Origin: Pogonophryne albipinna
Lineage: Eukaryota > Chordata > Actinopteri > Perciformes > Artedidraconidae
Direction: 5' to 3'
NCBI GenBank assembly: GCA_028583405.1
Contig: CM053252.1
Span: 32,183,562 to 32,247,561, forward strand
DNA: 64,000 bases
The notes under the pieces were generated by a model. It was not told the DNA's origin, ran no database searches, and worked only from the letters and a program-made list of their open reading frames with translations. The position numbers and the translations under genes are program-made. This document shows positions 47,843 through 61,384 of the stretch, piece by piece (positions within the stretch are counted from its first letter, which is position 1; the number at the start of each line of letters is the position of its first letter).

Positions 47843-48450
47843 ATTTTATTTGGGGGGTGCCTTTCATAGCACCCAAGGACACCTTACCCTAAGGGCATAG
47901 GGTAATATAGGGAAAATTAAAACAGTGGATTTAATGAAATGTCAGCCGGGGTAAAACAAGACAAACAACAGGAAATGGACTACAATAATGAGAATGCCAG
48001 TTTGAACAGGTGGGTTTTGAGTTGAGTTTTGAATGTTGTTATGGACTCAGACTGTCGGATATGTAGTGGCAGGGAGTTCAAGAGTCTGAGAGCCGAGCAG
48101 CTGAAAGCTTGAGCACCCATGGTTTTGAGGCGAGAGCTTAGGATGGTGAGAAGTCCTACGGAGGAAGAGCGGAGGGTACGGGACGGGGTGTACTCCTGAA
48201 GGAGGTCGGTGATGTAGATGGGCTAGGTTGTGGAGAGCTTTATATATGAGTAGAAGGTTTTTGTATTCAATACGGTAGCGTACAGGATGCCAGTGTAGTT
48301 GAGTGAGAATGGGGGTGATGTGGTCGGATGAGTTGGTGCGGGTGATGATCCGGGCAGCAGAGTTCTGGATTGTTTGCAGTCTATTGAGGAGTTTGATGGG
48401 AAGGCCATTCAGAAGTGCATTGCAGTAATCAATCCGGGATGTCTCAGAGT
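47842..48450 (-). mobile_element. LINE 3'-region fragment, reverse orientation
   Basis: 'cattttatttggggggtgcc', 'ttgaacaggtgggttttgag', 'ggcagggagttcaagagtc', 'ggatgccagtgtagttgag' and 'gcattgcagtaatcaatcc' follow each other as in a dispersed fish repeat that I associate with a LINE end. The (AAT)n would be its tail. No coding motif is visible. Confidence 0.5.
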
Positions 48451-49705
48451 GACAGCGGCAGTGATTTACTGATGCTGAAAGGTCCTAAATGTATTCCTGA
48501 CCTCTGAGTCTGTTGCTCCAAAGATGCCTTCAGGTCGTCGAGGTGATGTTATCTGAATGAACTGTAGAATATAAGATGGCTTTACAATGGCAACTACATT
48601 TTGAGTGAGTAAGACGTTAACATTTATGGCAGTTGTCAGAACACAGTAAGTGAGTAAAAGGAAAATGACACGAGATTAGAGGTTAGCCGCTTAGGGTTCT
48701 GACAGCTGACACCTCTGGTACATTTTTTATTGTTTTAATTATTTTTTGTTTTTTGCAACTTTCAAAGTTTTCCACTTTCAAAAGTAGCAATATCAATCTA
48801 CTGCTACTGTGTGTCTTGCACACAGACATTTTAATTGAATACAGAATTTGTTTAATGGCATGATGAGAAAATCAGTGTTTAAAGAATAGAAATACTGCTG
48901 GCGGACATCAACCCACGACCCTGCTAGGTATGCCAAAGGAGATGAGAAGACACACAGTAATGCATTCAACATCTGATGGAGCCACCCACATAACACACTT
49001 TACGTCACCTTGTCATTGATGTCAAGTTTGGAGCCGACAAGTGTTCAACACTGACTTCCGCAGATTATTTATCTGCTCAAGATCTCACTCAGGTTATCTT
49101 ACATTTATATCAAGCCAACATGCTGTTGCTGCCATCAGAAACATAAATCATATCTCAAGTTGAAAAGACAAATTATGTCCTGCTGATTACACATTTTGAA
49201 ATAAAAAGGACCATGCCATGACACCTTTTGAGTTTACGTAATCACCAATAGATACTGTATTGACAAAGTCAATGATCATTTAAATGAAAGTCATGTTGAA
49301 ATATCAGTTGCAGTGCATATCAGGTTACATTAAGCTGTCTAAGTCTAGCCGTGTTTCCTCTTTAGGAAAAACCTGCATCATCATGGGTTCAACAGACGCA
49401 TTTTTAAGGACTTTTCCAAACAAAATGCTTTTTGGAAGACTCCTTTCGGAAGGTGGAACTGGGGGAGGCTGCATGCCACATTCTTTGCGAACAGACATCT
49501 GCATAAGAATACAGAATTGTGTCGGTGACAATATTTTTGTATTGGGAATGTTGTGGTTTGCATAATTTCATCTTTTACTTGTGTACAACTGAAGTTCACA
49601 ACCATTTATACTTTTGAGGAGAAACTGTCCAAAAGTGTGCAAGTAAGTTACATTTGTATTGCCACATTTCACAAATCGCTCATCTGTACAATACAATCTG
49701 TACAG
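48451..49705. other. no gene seen
   Basis: AT-rich; frames on both strands near 49284-49605 overlap and lack motifs. Confidence 0.55.
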
Positions 49706-49860
49706 CATGTACAACACCCTCTATCTTTGACCCTCGATAATGGTAAAACAAAACCTTTAATGGGTAAAAAAAAAAGTAGGAGAATTTGGAGAGGTCCCTC
49801 TCCAAGGACAGACAGACATGCAATAGTTGTCACTTGTGCATAATAGACAACGTCAAATTA
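49706..49860 (-). repeat. degenerate L2-like LINE tail fragment
   Basis: Shares 'acaccctctatc', 'gaccctc' and 'tccctctcc(a)aggacagacagac' with 42293-42440, with the same order and spacing. An older copy of that tail. Confidence 0.55.
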
Positions 49861-52138
49861 CAGTATGCATGACAAAATGATTTATAGATTGATAGATCAT
49901 GAATACAAAATTATCAAAAAGACATCAAGAAACTGCCAGGAGCTGCTGAACAGATAGGACACGAGCAACATAACCTCATTCCACCATTGTGACCTAGAAA
50001 GACCACACAAAGACACAAGTGCAAAGTTCAAGCACTCCTTTAAAACAGGAGATAGGAGAAAGGGGACAAACACATAGAAAAAGAACAAGAGAACGGCAAC
50101 AAGGGAGAGACAGAGAGAGGAGGGGGCTGAGTCTCCTGGAGGAAAAAGATCCAGATCCAAACATCTGGAATGAGGCCCCGACAGCCAAGAGAGAGAGAAG
50201 TCCCAGGACAGCTGATGGTCCGGCACAGAAAAAAAAGAGAGAAGAGTGGATAAATAGGAAGAGAAGGAGAGATGGGCCACAAAACCCCTGAAGATTAGAC
50301 AGATGCATTCATTTTCACAACTTTACAGTATTCTCGTTGGTAGGCCTTATTCATTGAGACTGAGAACAACCTACCAGAAGCTAAAATTGGTGTAAATCAT
50401 CTTGTTCTGGTAACACTAGGGTTCTTTGTTGGTGAACTTCATGAAATCACACAGTTAGGGTTAATGCTAATTAAAAAAAAGGGTCCATGTAATGCCGGGC
50501 TAATCATATCAGATTCAGAATTCAGAACCAAGATATAACGTTACATCCAGTTTTTGCACAGTACACAAAGCAGGCCTTTGATTTAATAATTTGGCATCAT
50601 CCACCTTTACAAGCACATACAACTCAGAGTCATCACGGTAGGTAAAGAGTGAAAAGCAGAGAACCAACAGAGCCATGGGGTACAACATCTTCATTTTGTT
50701 ATGTTTTGGTTGTATTTTCTAGTGCGTTTAGGAGTATATGTTTATTAATTGTATCAAAGTTGTTGAATTTAATGTCACTGCTGGCTATGCTAGCTTTTCT
50801 GATCTCTGTCTGCTTTATTATTGGCTTATTTGCTGATATGGACGACAGACATGTCTCTCCAGAAGTGAAACCCTAACTGCGAAGGTGGAACAGTTAACAA
50901 AAAGCTAGCCTACTGTTTGGGCTAAGCTAGTTTCTTGGCTCCGTGCTCAGCTACCTGGGAAGCACCTACAGTAAATCATCATTAGAAAGAGTGAAGGGAT
51001 TTCAAATATAAAGATTAAAACAGCTGTTGTTGATCACATTTTAATGTGCATCTTTTGTTCTTTTGCCCTTCGACTTGTGTCATATAACCTAGTTTGTTAT
51101 AAACAGCTTACTAGTGCCTGGTACATCTAATTATACAGAATATGAGTCAGGGCACTTTAAGTAGAAAAGTTTAAAGAAAAGTTCAGCACTTGATCTTATA
51201 TGGAATTGTGTTTTCTGCATCATCACAGATGCAATTGCCACCTACTCTCCCAGCGGATAAGATGAGATTGAACTTAATCATTTTTTGTTTAGAGAGAAGC
51301 AGATGGGCTACTTTCTGGGAGATGAGAAAACTCTTGTGTTTTGCATAAATCACAACCAGAGAGATCGAAGTTGTGAATGATTAGATCTCAGAGAGCAGCT
51401 GAGGCCTGAAGGTTAGTAAGTGTAGCAATTGTTGTACTGGGAAAGAAAGCAAAAAGGAAAAAGACAGAGCGATACACAGAGAGGTTATCCATTAAAATGC
51501 TAAATAACATGCAGGCAGAACGACAGGCAGGCGCTAACCATCTTGAAATCCAATCATGGCTGACTGCAAAATAGTTCAGCAATCCTCTTGTGATAATCTT
51601 GTTGAACTCAGTATCTGTCCATTTTCAATCTCAATCAAACAACTCTTATTTTAGCAAATTAAACCTATAACGAGGTTTGTAACAAGAAGATTGGCATTGC
51701 TCCTCATTATTACTTAAAAAATATATAGTACGAATAAAGAGCACATGGCAGTTACGGGTTATAAATAATGTAATTTGCATCCTTGTAAATCCTATTCAGT
51801 TTAACAATCGGTGCAAGTTCAAACTTTTGGACTGCCAGATCAACCCAATCTACCATTTGTCCGTGTACAAAAGTGGATTAACACTGTCAAGTTTTAAAAT
51901 ATTCCTATTGTACTTTGATGGAGCTAATTACCACTTATCATACGAATCATAACAGCAAAATAGACCTCATGTGACCTGCACTATAAATAAACAGAATACC
52001 ATTTTGTATACATATGTTTACTGCATTGTAATGGTGCGTTCACACCATAAGCGAAGATAATTAAATGTAAAGTCCATGGCATGCAAAGACGCATATAGAC
52101 ACAAATGGGCGCTGGGCGGTCCGAATAATGTGATGATG
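49861..52138. other. no gene seen
   Basis: A purine-rich stretch at 50041-50290 gives open frames on both strands (lysine/arginine- or leucine/serine-rich) with no motif. The remainder is AT-rich. Confidence 0.55.
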
Positions 52139-52143
52139 AATGA

Positions 52144-52692
52144 TGTTACGTCCTGGGTGTGTTTTTACCTGTCTCTCTGCTGTGCAGGTACACCCGGTCC
52201 GCTCCTGGCTCCGCCTTCCCCAGGTGTCCTGATGACATTCAGCTGGGGATGACTTAAAGAGGAGAAGCTGGAGGAGAAGAGCTCTCTTTTCCCTATCCAG
52301 ATGCCGGAAGACTCTGTCCGTGGACTACCTCACTCTGCTGTTTAGGATCTGTAGATCCCCTGTGTTACTTGTGTGTCTTATGTACTCTGGAGGACCAGGT
52401 AGTGCAGGTTTTCGTGGCTTTATTTTCTCCCGCAGGGATTTGTTAGATCTCTGGGTAGCGGAGGGAAGCTGTGGGTCCTACGGCCCGTGGTGTGGCTGGC
52501 CCAGGCCCCCTTCGTCCTTTTGTTTGTTTTTCCTGTCCTCCAGCCCTTGTTCATTTGCCAGTTGGCCATGTGAGTACGGTTGTGTCTGGAATAAATAAGA
52601 CGCCGTTTAATGCTGCGTGTTTGCTGTGTTTTATTTTATGTTGCGGGTCTCCCCACGAGCCACTACCACTAAGTAGGGGGCGGGTCGTAACA
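52144..52692 (+). repeat. 5' LTR (549 bp)
   Basis: TG...CA boundaries. AATAAA-like 'ggaataaataagac' near 52589-52602 probably serves as the polyadenylation signal in the 3' copy. Confidence 0.93.
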
Positions 52693-52694
52693 TA

Positions 52695-52707
52695 TGGGGG
52701 CTCGTCC
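52695..52707 (+). promoter_or_regulatory. primer-binding site, proline-tRNA type
   Basis: TGGGGGCTCGTCC, two bases after the 5' LTR. The same motif begins the internal region at 36640. Confidence 0.8.
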
Positions 52708-52888
52708 AAAGGCTGTCTCGGGCAGGTGCCGGTGTTCTTTCTAGAACGGCCCTTGACAGCATGTATATATTTTGCTTTGTGTGTGCAGTGTAGGGTGGCT
52801 AGAGTGATCGCGTGGCTGGTTTCAGTTTTGGTTTGCTTTTCTTTTGTCGTCTTCTTTTTGGAGTGAGTTTAGGTTGGATTTTTGCGCT

Positions 52889-54885
52889 ATGGATTTTGAT
52901 CTAGGGGGGTTTGCTAGTGATCCGACTCGGGAGAAGTTGGACGCCTGTAGTAAAGCCCAACTGGAGCTAATCGCAGGCAGATTTGACGTTGCGATTAGTA
53001 AACAACACAAGAAGCAGGTCATTAAGGAACAGCTGTTGGCTGCACTGATAGAGCGGGAAGTGTTATCAGAGGAAGCGGGCTGCTTGTTTATCTAAAGACG
53101 AGGAAACAGAGGTCGCTCCGACAATGAGCGAGCTTCAGCTTCAGCTGGAGCTACGAAAGTTGATGATTAGAGAGAAGGAGATTGACAACAAACTAAGAGA
53201 GAAGGAGATCGACTGCAATCTCGAAATCAGGAAAATGGAGGAGGAGTCTAATCGAATGCTTCGTTTTAAGGAGCTGGAGTTATCGGCAGTGTCGCACCAA
53301 ACTCAGCAGTTGGGATCCGCACATCCTCATGAGTTTGATGTGGGTAAATACACCCGGTTCATTCCAGTGTTCAGTGAGCGGGACGTGGATAATTTTTTTT
53401 ATTCTTTTCGAACGGGTTGCAACAACCTTGAAGTGGCCTAGGGATGTGTGGACGGTGATGCTGCAGTGCGTTCTAACGGGGAAGGCTCAGGAGGTATACG
53501 CTGCATTGTCTGACGAGGTCAGCCGAGATTATGGGCAGGTAAAAGCAGCAATTCTGCGCGCTTATGAGCTCGTGCCAGAGGCGTATCGTCAGAGGTTTCG
53601 CAGTTTCAGAAAAAGGGATTCTCAGGCTTATGTGGAGTTCGCTCGTGAGAAAGAGGGATTATTTGATCGGTGGTGCTCGAGGACAGGGGTAAGATCTCTA
53701 GAGGACATGAGAACATTAATGCTCATGGAGGACTTTAAAAACTGTTTGCCTGACAGAGTAGCCACATACATAAATGAGCAAAAACCTGTTAAACTGTCTG
53801 ATGCGGCAGTTTTGGCTGACGAGTATGTCCTCACTCACAAGTCTGTCTTCGGTGAGAGGGATAGCGCGCAGGCCCGGTTTTGTGACAGCAAGGTCAGGGA
53901 AAGCTCCGCTAACGTGCAGTTACAGGACAACATGTCAAGAGCTGTGGAGGAACATGCGAGGGAGGTGAGTTGGGGACCCAGAGATAGCCCAGTGTGTCAT
54001 TTCTGTAAGAAAAGAGGTCATATTGTGGCGAATTGTTACGCGTTGCGGGATGAGAAGAAGCCTGTAAAGACGGTCGCCTTGGTCAATACTCCTCAACCGG
54101 GTGCTCCTAAATCAGAACTCAAAGTGTTTGCTCCGTTTCTTATGCAGGGAGTGGTGTCTTCGCTTGGGAAGAACAACAGGGTTCCGGTTACCATTTTGAG
54201 GGATACAGCAGCATCACAATCTTTTATCGTGAGTAGTGTGTTGCCCCTCTCGGAGGAGTCTGCTGTTAATTCCGGTGTTCTTGTGAGGGGGTTTGGGATG
54301 CAATATGTAGGTTCACCCTTGCATTATATTCACCTGGAATCAGATCTAGTTACAGGGCCGGTGATTGTCGGTGTTCGGTCATGTTTTCCTATCGAGGGAG
54401 TAGATCTGATATTGGGGAATGATTTAGCCGGTGGCAGTGTGCTCGTTAAACCGGGGGTGAATACGGTTGCAGTCACCCGCGCAAAGTCCAAGAGTCGAGT
54501 TGATGTTAGTGATGGTGATCTGTCTGACAGTTTTACGGCTACGGAGTTGGACGGACCGATCAGGGACCCGCCATTATGGCGTGAGGGTGGGAAAACAGGT
54601 ACGATAAGCCCCGGGGCTGTTCGTAAACCTGTCGCTGCCGGTGTGGTGGCGCGGTCCAGTGCTGAAAGTGACCCCCCTGTCACCTCGGAGGCCCCGATCG
54701 CTGCGGAGACGCTGGTGAAGGTTGAGTCGCATTTGGCACACCTGACTGACGCGCAGCGGGCAGATGTACTGGAGCTGATCATGAGGTGGAGCGCTCTGTG
54801 TCGTACCGCTCCGGGAGATTCGATCGCCACCAGCGGGGGTGTTCCACCATCGGAAGGGAAGCACTGGCTATGGTTTTGGCTTTAA
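52889..54885 (+). pseudogene. Gypsy gag (SCAN-like capsid) and protease, two frameshifts, truncated pol
   Basis: Starts MDFDLGGFASDPTREKLDAC. After a frame change between 53080 and 53123 comes a charged coiled-coil stretch (REKEIDNKLREKEIDCNLEI). A second change lies in the T-run at 53393-53400. Then follows the capsid region resembling SCAN domains (PRDVWTVMLQCVLTGKAQEV ... AYELVPEAYRQRFRSFRKRD), a CCHC knuckle CHFCKKRGHIVANC (53995-54036), and a protease with Asp-Thr-Ala-Ala at 54201-54212, where Asp-Thr-Gly is usual. LTDAQRADVLELIMRWSALC marks the run-up to reverse transcriptase. The frame then jumps to STIGREALAMVLAL in another frame (54840-54890), an RNase H motif. RT core and integrase are missing. 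SCAN domains are known to derive from a Gmr1-like Gypsy capsid. Confidence 0.85.
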
Positions 54886-54999
54886 CCACTATAAACAGAG
54901 TGGTTTTTTTTGTTGAGCACGTCTGTCGACTTAAAGTCGATTGTTGTGATTGTTTTGTTTTCTTTAAAAAAAAAAAGAATCACTAACTCATGGTGGGGG

Positions 55000-55548
55000 T
55001 GTTACGTGCTGGGTGTGTTTTTACCTGTCTCTCTGCTGTGCAGGTACACCCGGTCCGCTCCTGGCTCCGCCTTCCCCAGGTGTCCTGATGACATTCAGCT
55101 GGGGATGACTTAAAGAGGAGAAGCTGGAGGAGAAGAGCTCTCTTTTCCCTATCCAGATGCCGGAAGACTCTGTCCGTGGACTACCTCACTCTGCTGTTTA
55201 GGATCTGTAGATCCCCTGTGTTACTTGTGTGTCTTATGTACTCTGGAGGACCAGGTAGTGCAGGTTTTCGTGGCTTTATTTTCTCCCGCAGGGATTTGTT
55301 AGATCTCTGGGTAGCGGAGGGAAGCTGTGGGTCCTACGGCCCGTGGTGTGGCTGGCCCAGGCCCCCTTCGTCCTTTTGTTTGTTTTTCCTGTCCTCCAGC
55401 CCTTGTTCATTTGCCAGTTGGCCATGTGAGTACGGTTGTGTCTGGAATAAATAAGACTCCGTTTAATGCTGCATGTTTGCTGTGTTTTATTTTATGTTGC
55501 GGGTCTCCCCACGAGCCACTACCACTAAGTAGGGGGCGGGTCGTAACA
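55000..55548 (+). repeat. 3' LTR (549 bp)
   Basis: Preceded by a purine tract; nearly identical to the 5' LTR. Confidence 0.93.
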
Positions 55549-55553
55549 AATGA

Positions 55554-55984
55554 GAAGAGTTACATTTGTTCAAGTAGCGCAGTAATTTATTTGCTTGGTG
55601 TATGGTGTTAACACAGATTCTGCTTCTACTGATAATTGTATCGACAGTTAGAGCAGAAAAAACTAATGGGAACATAACATTTATATTTTTATAATTTGGT
55701 GACATCAACTCGCTAACAGAAATGGAGGAACACAAGCATTCCCTTGGATTTATGCCCGACCATCAAAAGGTTTCTAGAACCAGTACACTCTATTTTGGTT
55801 AAAACCAACTCCTGAGACAAAGCAGGCAACTATAGAGTAGGTTTTTTTATAAACGTTTTCATTGAAAACACCTGCTGACCAAACAACGCTATAAGAGTGG
55901 TAAGTTGGAATCAAAAATGTTGCGGAAGGAAAGCTAAACAATATAGGCCGCAAGGTGAACCTCGAAAAGTCCTTTAGAAAAGAA
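55554..55984. other. no gene seen
   Basis: AT-rich sequence between two elements; the target-site remainder of the Gypsy insertion. Confidence 0.6.
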
Positions 55985-56812
55985 ATCCCGCTCCACAGAA
56001 GTGGAACTACATAATCTTTAGTTCATAAAAAAGAACGAGTCATGCTTATCCACCAAAAAAAGTTTGTCGCTAAAATTCCTGTCAATTCTTCTAGGCACGT
56101 AATTATTGGCTGAACTAGTCCCTTCAAAGCGTAATAATATCTTGGTCAAAAGTAGTGCCACGGTTCGTCACGTGATCGTGCTACACCAATTGGGTAGCTG
56201 CATATTGTCAACAGAAGTGAAAGATGGCCGCCTACATGGTTACGCTAAACCAGACCAAATGGATTCTAAACAGTGCTGTATGCTTGTTTTATGTCATGTT
56301 TTGTCATATGTCTTAATACATCACTAAGTCCGAGGTATTTGCGTTATATATGCGGTATTTGTGAGAGGTTTTACTATCTGGGAACAGAGTTGACCATCGA
56401 ATCAACATTGGCTAGCAGCGTTTATCAGCCAACTCCAGCTACAACAACATTCCTGGACTACCATGTTCGCATCGCTAGGTTCATTGGCTGAGCTCGTGGA
56501 TTATTCCATTAGACTGAGGACTTTTTGTCTGTCTGTCTGTTGTTATTGTTACCCTGTACACGTTAAATGCACTCTTAAAATAAACATGACTTGATTTCAT
56601 ACATAGCTGCGTCCAAGAAGAAGGTTAACTTGTTACGTTAAGTAATTTAGATCAATAAAATGCAGTACTTATACCAATGTCCATTGATTCATTTATTTAC
56701 TCATTCATCCCTCCACAAATGAAAACAACACTGATGAACCATAAAAACGAGATTTATTACAAATATAAAAGGTATGACATAGAAAACAGTACAAAACAGA
56801 ATAAGGACACTC

Positions 56813-57384
56813 CTATTCCTCACTGTCAGTGTCAGGGCAGTCATCGTTCTCTTCCTCTGTTTCTTTTTTATTTGCACAATTTGAGCAACGACATAAGTCT
56901 GTGCAACAGAGTCCTGCAGAGAAGCATGAACATCTGCCTTTCTCACAGGCAGACTATTTGCAGCTGCAGTGTATCACATTCAACACACTGTCAGGGCAGG
57001 ATTTCTTGTCATCCAGGTGACGTGTAAGTTCCCATCCTCTGTTTCCCAACCATATCCAGCAGGTGATGGAGCATTTATTTCTCTTTTGAGACAGGACCTC
57101 ATTATTGCTGCCTGGTAATTTGCCCTTTTGCAGTGCTGATGGAGGGCATCAGGAGTAGGGGGAATGCTTAATTCTGGCAAGGCCGATGATGCCATACAGA
57201 AAGCCTTGTACCTAGCATCATTTACATTTTCGGCTGCTGGCTGACCATATAGGTGACATACATACCGGCAAAGAAGTGCAAATGTTGATTGCTCCAAGTT
57301 AAAGTTAGTACCTAAACTTCTAAAAGCCTTAAGGTAGTCATCTTTCTCACATGCAACAGCAAATGACTTTCTTTTACCTCTCAC
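56813..57384 (-). pseudogene. transposon-borne protein with Cys-rich tail, frameshifted
   Basis: The minus frame has FNLEQSTFALLCRYVCHLYG, NDARYKAFCMASSALPELSI, PPTPDALHQHCKRANYQAAI and GYGWETEDGNLHVTWMT. A frame change near 57000 leads to SCPDSVLNVIHCSCK, an in-frame stop, then CEKGRCSCFSAGLCCTDLCR and CSNCANK, an acidic end and TAG at 56813-56815. The order (ANYQAA, a GW motif, W-M-T, then Cys clusters) matches predicted proteins that I recall as abundant in fish and invertebrate genomes and linked to repeats. The Cys cluster probably binds zinc. It is the 3' part of the gene; the 5' part would run into the right arm. Confidence 0.65.
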
Positions 57385-57427
57385 AAATACCGCGTATATA
57401 ACGCAAATACCTCGGACTTAGTGATGT

Positions 57428-58403
<976 letters not shown>

Positions 58404-58729
58404 ATATGACAAAACATGACATAAAACAAGCATACAGCACTGTTTAGAATCCATTTGGTCTGGTTTAGCGTAACCATGTAGGCGGCCATCTTTCACTTCT
58501 GTTGACAATATGCAGCTACCCAATTGGTGTAGCACGATCACGTGACGAACCGTGGCACTACTTTTGACCAAGATATTATTACGCTTTGAAGGGACTAGTT
58601 CAGCCAATAATTACGTGCCTAGAAGAATTGACAGGAATTTTAGCGACAAACTTTTTTTTGGTGGATAAGCATGACTCGTTCTTTTTTATGAACTAAAGAT
58701 TGTGTAGTTCCACTTCTGTGGAGCGGGAT

Positions 58730-59149
58730 GAAACGATAACAGGGTTCACCTGTAATAAGCTCTATTTAAAGCTCTATTTAAAGCTCTATAAAACCATGGG
58801 TAGGTATTAATACAAGCAACCCCTTTCACACTTACAGAGGGTTTCACAATACAATTTAATGCAAAATTAAATAAAAAATGTCAACACTTGTAATGTAGAT
58901 CATTAAGGTAATATTATAAAGATGACAATTACACAAGACATACTGTAGCCTATATATATATATAACAACATGCTACAATAGAGACTTTCTTGTGGTCTTT
59001 GAAAAATACAATCCTTAACATGTGTTATATTTAAAAAGAGAATGTTCTCTATATGTGACTGGAACATCACAGAGACAGATTGCTGCTAATTTTTCCACTC
59101 AGACCGCCTCGTTGGACTGTGTGTAAACATCACCTCGAGAAGGCTTGGA
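58730..59149. other. no gene seen
   Basis: AT-rich, with a triple 'gctctatttaaa' repeat near 58761-58790 and a (TA)n stretch near 58952. Confidence 0.6.
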
Positions 59150-59248
59150 TCAGACTGTAGGGGTCACACAGGGCTCAAGCCTTTGATCATCCACTAATAC
59201 GAAGATCACACAGTCAGCTGCCAGCAGAGTCTGGAGCTGCAGGTAGTC
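59150..59248 (-). CDS. likely terminal exon of an unidentified minus-strand gene
   Basis: After a strong acceptor (gtttctttgtttatag) the minus strand reads DYLQLQTLLAADCVIFVLVD then DQRLEPCVTPTV and TGA (59150-59152). The leucine/valine-rich core looks like folded protein. I do not recognise the family and found no upstream exon in the window. It is not part of a repeat I know. Confidence 0.4.
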   Translation of the reverse strand, partial: DYLQLQTLLAADCVIFVLVDDQRLEPCVTPTV

Positions 59249-59934
59249 CTATAAACAAAGAAACCCAGTCAAAACAGATCCATATAAGACCAAGAGAGGC
59301 CGGTTCACCTCAGCTACTGATGCAGGGCTGAGGTCAGTTCTGCTCCATAACATCCCAAGCAAATTAATTCAAGTACAAAGGACATGATTATAGACACAGT
59401 GTAATCTGTTACTGTCCAATGAATGGTGAAAACTTAGTATTATAAATATATAAAAGGAGAATATAATGAAGACATTTTCTGAGTGCATTTTGAACCTTTA
59501 AAATCTGTTTTATTGAGCTGGTAGACCACTGGAGAACAACAAAGTGGTATTTTCTAATGTTTTCTGCAAAAAACCTGCTTTTAAGATCATATGCAAAAAA
59601 GGAATGGTCATAAATATACGATGGAGCAGACGTACATATTATATTTAATCTTTGTTTAGTTTTTTGTGTTCAGCTTTAGTTTCTGCTAATTTGGTTAAGG
59701 TTGATCAAAATATATTAAGTGATGCTCAGTTTTTTCTGACTTGATAACTTCATATTGCCATTAAAACTCCAGAGAGTTTGCTAGGCATGATGTATAAATG
59801 TTATTCATTATTGAATTGGTCATATCAAAAACTACAGTATGTAACTTACATGTTATGGAAATGTCCAGTTTGTAGAGAGACATCTTTCAATTGGTTCACT
59901 TTTAGTTGATTGAGTTCAGTGACCTTTAGAGCCC
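59249..59934. other. no gene seen
   Basis: Intron-like AT-rich sequence upstream of the candidate exon. Confidence 0.5.
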
Positions 59935-60273
59935 TTCCTGCCATTGTATGTTTTATGTGATTGTCAGCCCCTCCCTTGATTGCTGCCACCTGTGTCCCAT
60001 TACCATATATATAGTCCTCATCTCCCTTTGTCCTGTGCCAGTTCGTCTTGTTTCTTGTGTCGTCAACAGAGCTAGCGTTGGAACCAAGAATCTTTGTAGT
60101 GATATTCCACAGCCAAGTTTAGTTAGTTCCATGTTTTTGCCCGTTTGCTTTTCTGTATTTTGCCTCTTTATTAGTGATGTTATTGTTGAACTTTGTTTAA
60201 AAGTAAAGACATTTTTGATTTGCAAACTCGTCTCAGTCGTGCATTTGAGTTCCACTACTGTCACGTTCCTAAC
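59935..60273 (+). repeat. probable solo LTR
   Basis: The end 'gcatttgagttccactactgtcacgttcctaaca' has the same layout as the LTR end at 42802-42839 (gcatttgggtcctac ... gattcctaaca). A TATATATAG box (60006-60014) and a transcript-like stretch lie upstream. The start is uncertain and no target duplication was found. The frames 59948-60340 (+) and 59953-60264 (-) overlap it and are not genes. Confidence 0.5.
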
Positions 60274-60796
<523 letters not shown>

Positions 60797-61384
60797 AAAG
60801 AAAGAAAATGTGTGTGTTCCTCTTTGCAGATATTCCAATGTGATGAGCAGACTGTTCATTTGAAGTTCACACAGCATCACCGGAGCCAAAGAGCATACTT
60901 AATTTTCGAAGTTCTGAAGGCGTGTTGATGTGTACGCCATGTGTGTGGTTGTGTTTGTGTGTGTGGCTCACCACCAGCACTGTAACTGAGTGTGAAGGTG
61001 TGTCTCACCAGTCCCGTGTGTGTGCTTTCGTTGCCAGCATTGTAAAGGTCTGTGGAATGGCAGTTTCACACGCACTATTCTTTTGGCATGAAACCATGTT
61101 ATATTTCCTATTGCTCAGTAAATCAACAAATCATGCAACAAAGAGAACTCTACAGACAATAATGTAAGTGATGGTGAACAATGAAGGCAATATAATGAAA
61201 ATATGAATACCGTTTACATGGCAAGGCAGATACGTACCAGATAATAACAGACATATTGAAAAATGATTATTTTTCTGAGAAGATCAAGTTTCTTAACAAA
61301 AACAGACAATGTTTATATGACTTAGATTACTTTAAATTAATTAGAAGAAATATACTTTGCATTTGTCTCAGTCCCATGTCTGTG

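Larger units (their letters stand above)
52139..55553 (+). mobile_element. young Ty3/Gypsy retrotransposon keeping gag-protease only
   Basis: LTRs at 52144-52692 and 55000-55548 are both 549 bp and begin TGTTACG, end CGTAACA. By eye they differ at only three positions (52152, 52602 and 52616 region). Identical aatga flanks the element (52139-52143 and 55549-55553). The primer-binding site TGGGGGCTCGTCC lies at 52695-52707 (proline tRNA type). A purine tract (ggtggggg) touches the 3' LTR. The internal region is only 2.3 kb because pol is deleted between the start of the reverse transcriptase region and the RNase H region. Confidence 0.95.

Noticed and set aside
49897..50308. frames on both strands, Leu/Ser-rich or Lys/Arg-rich
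   Set aside because: A purine-rich tract produces them; no motif or splice context.
52320..52598. 92-codon frame, repeated identically at 55176-55454
   Set aside because: Lies in both LTRs of the Gypsy element; a duplicate because LTRs are duplicates, not two genes.
54330..54864. minus-strand frames
   Set aside because: Antisense shadows of the Gypsy protease region.
56106..56327. 73-codon frame repeated at 58371-58607 on the other strand
   Set aside because: The two inverted arms of one transposon; no evidence of translation.
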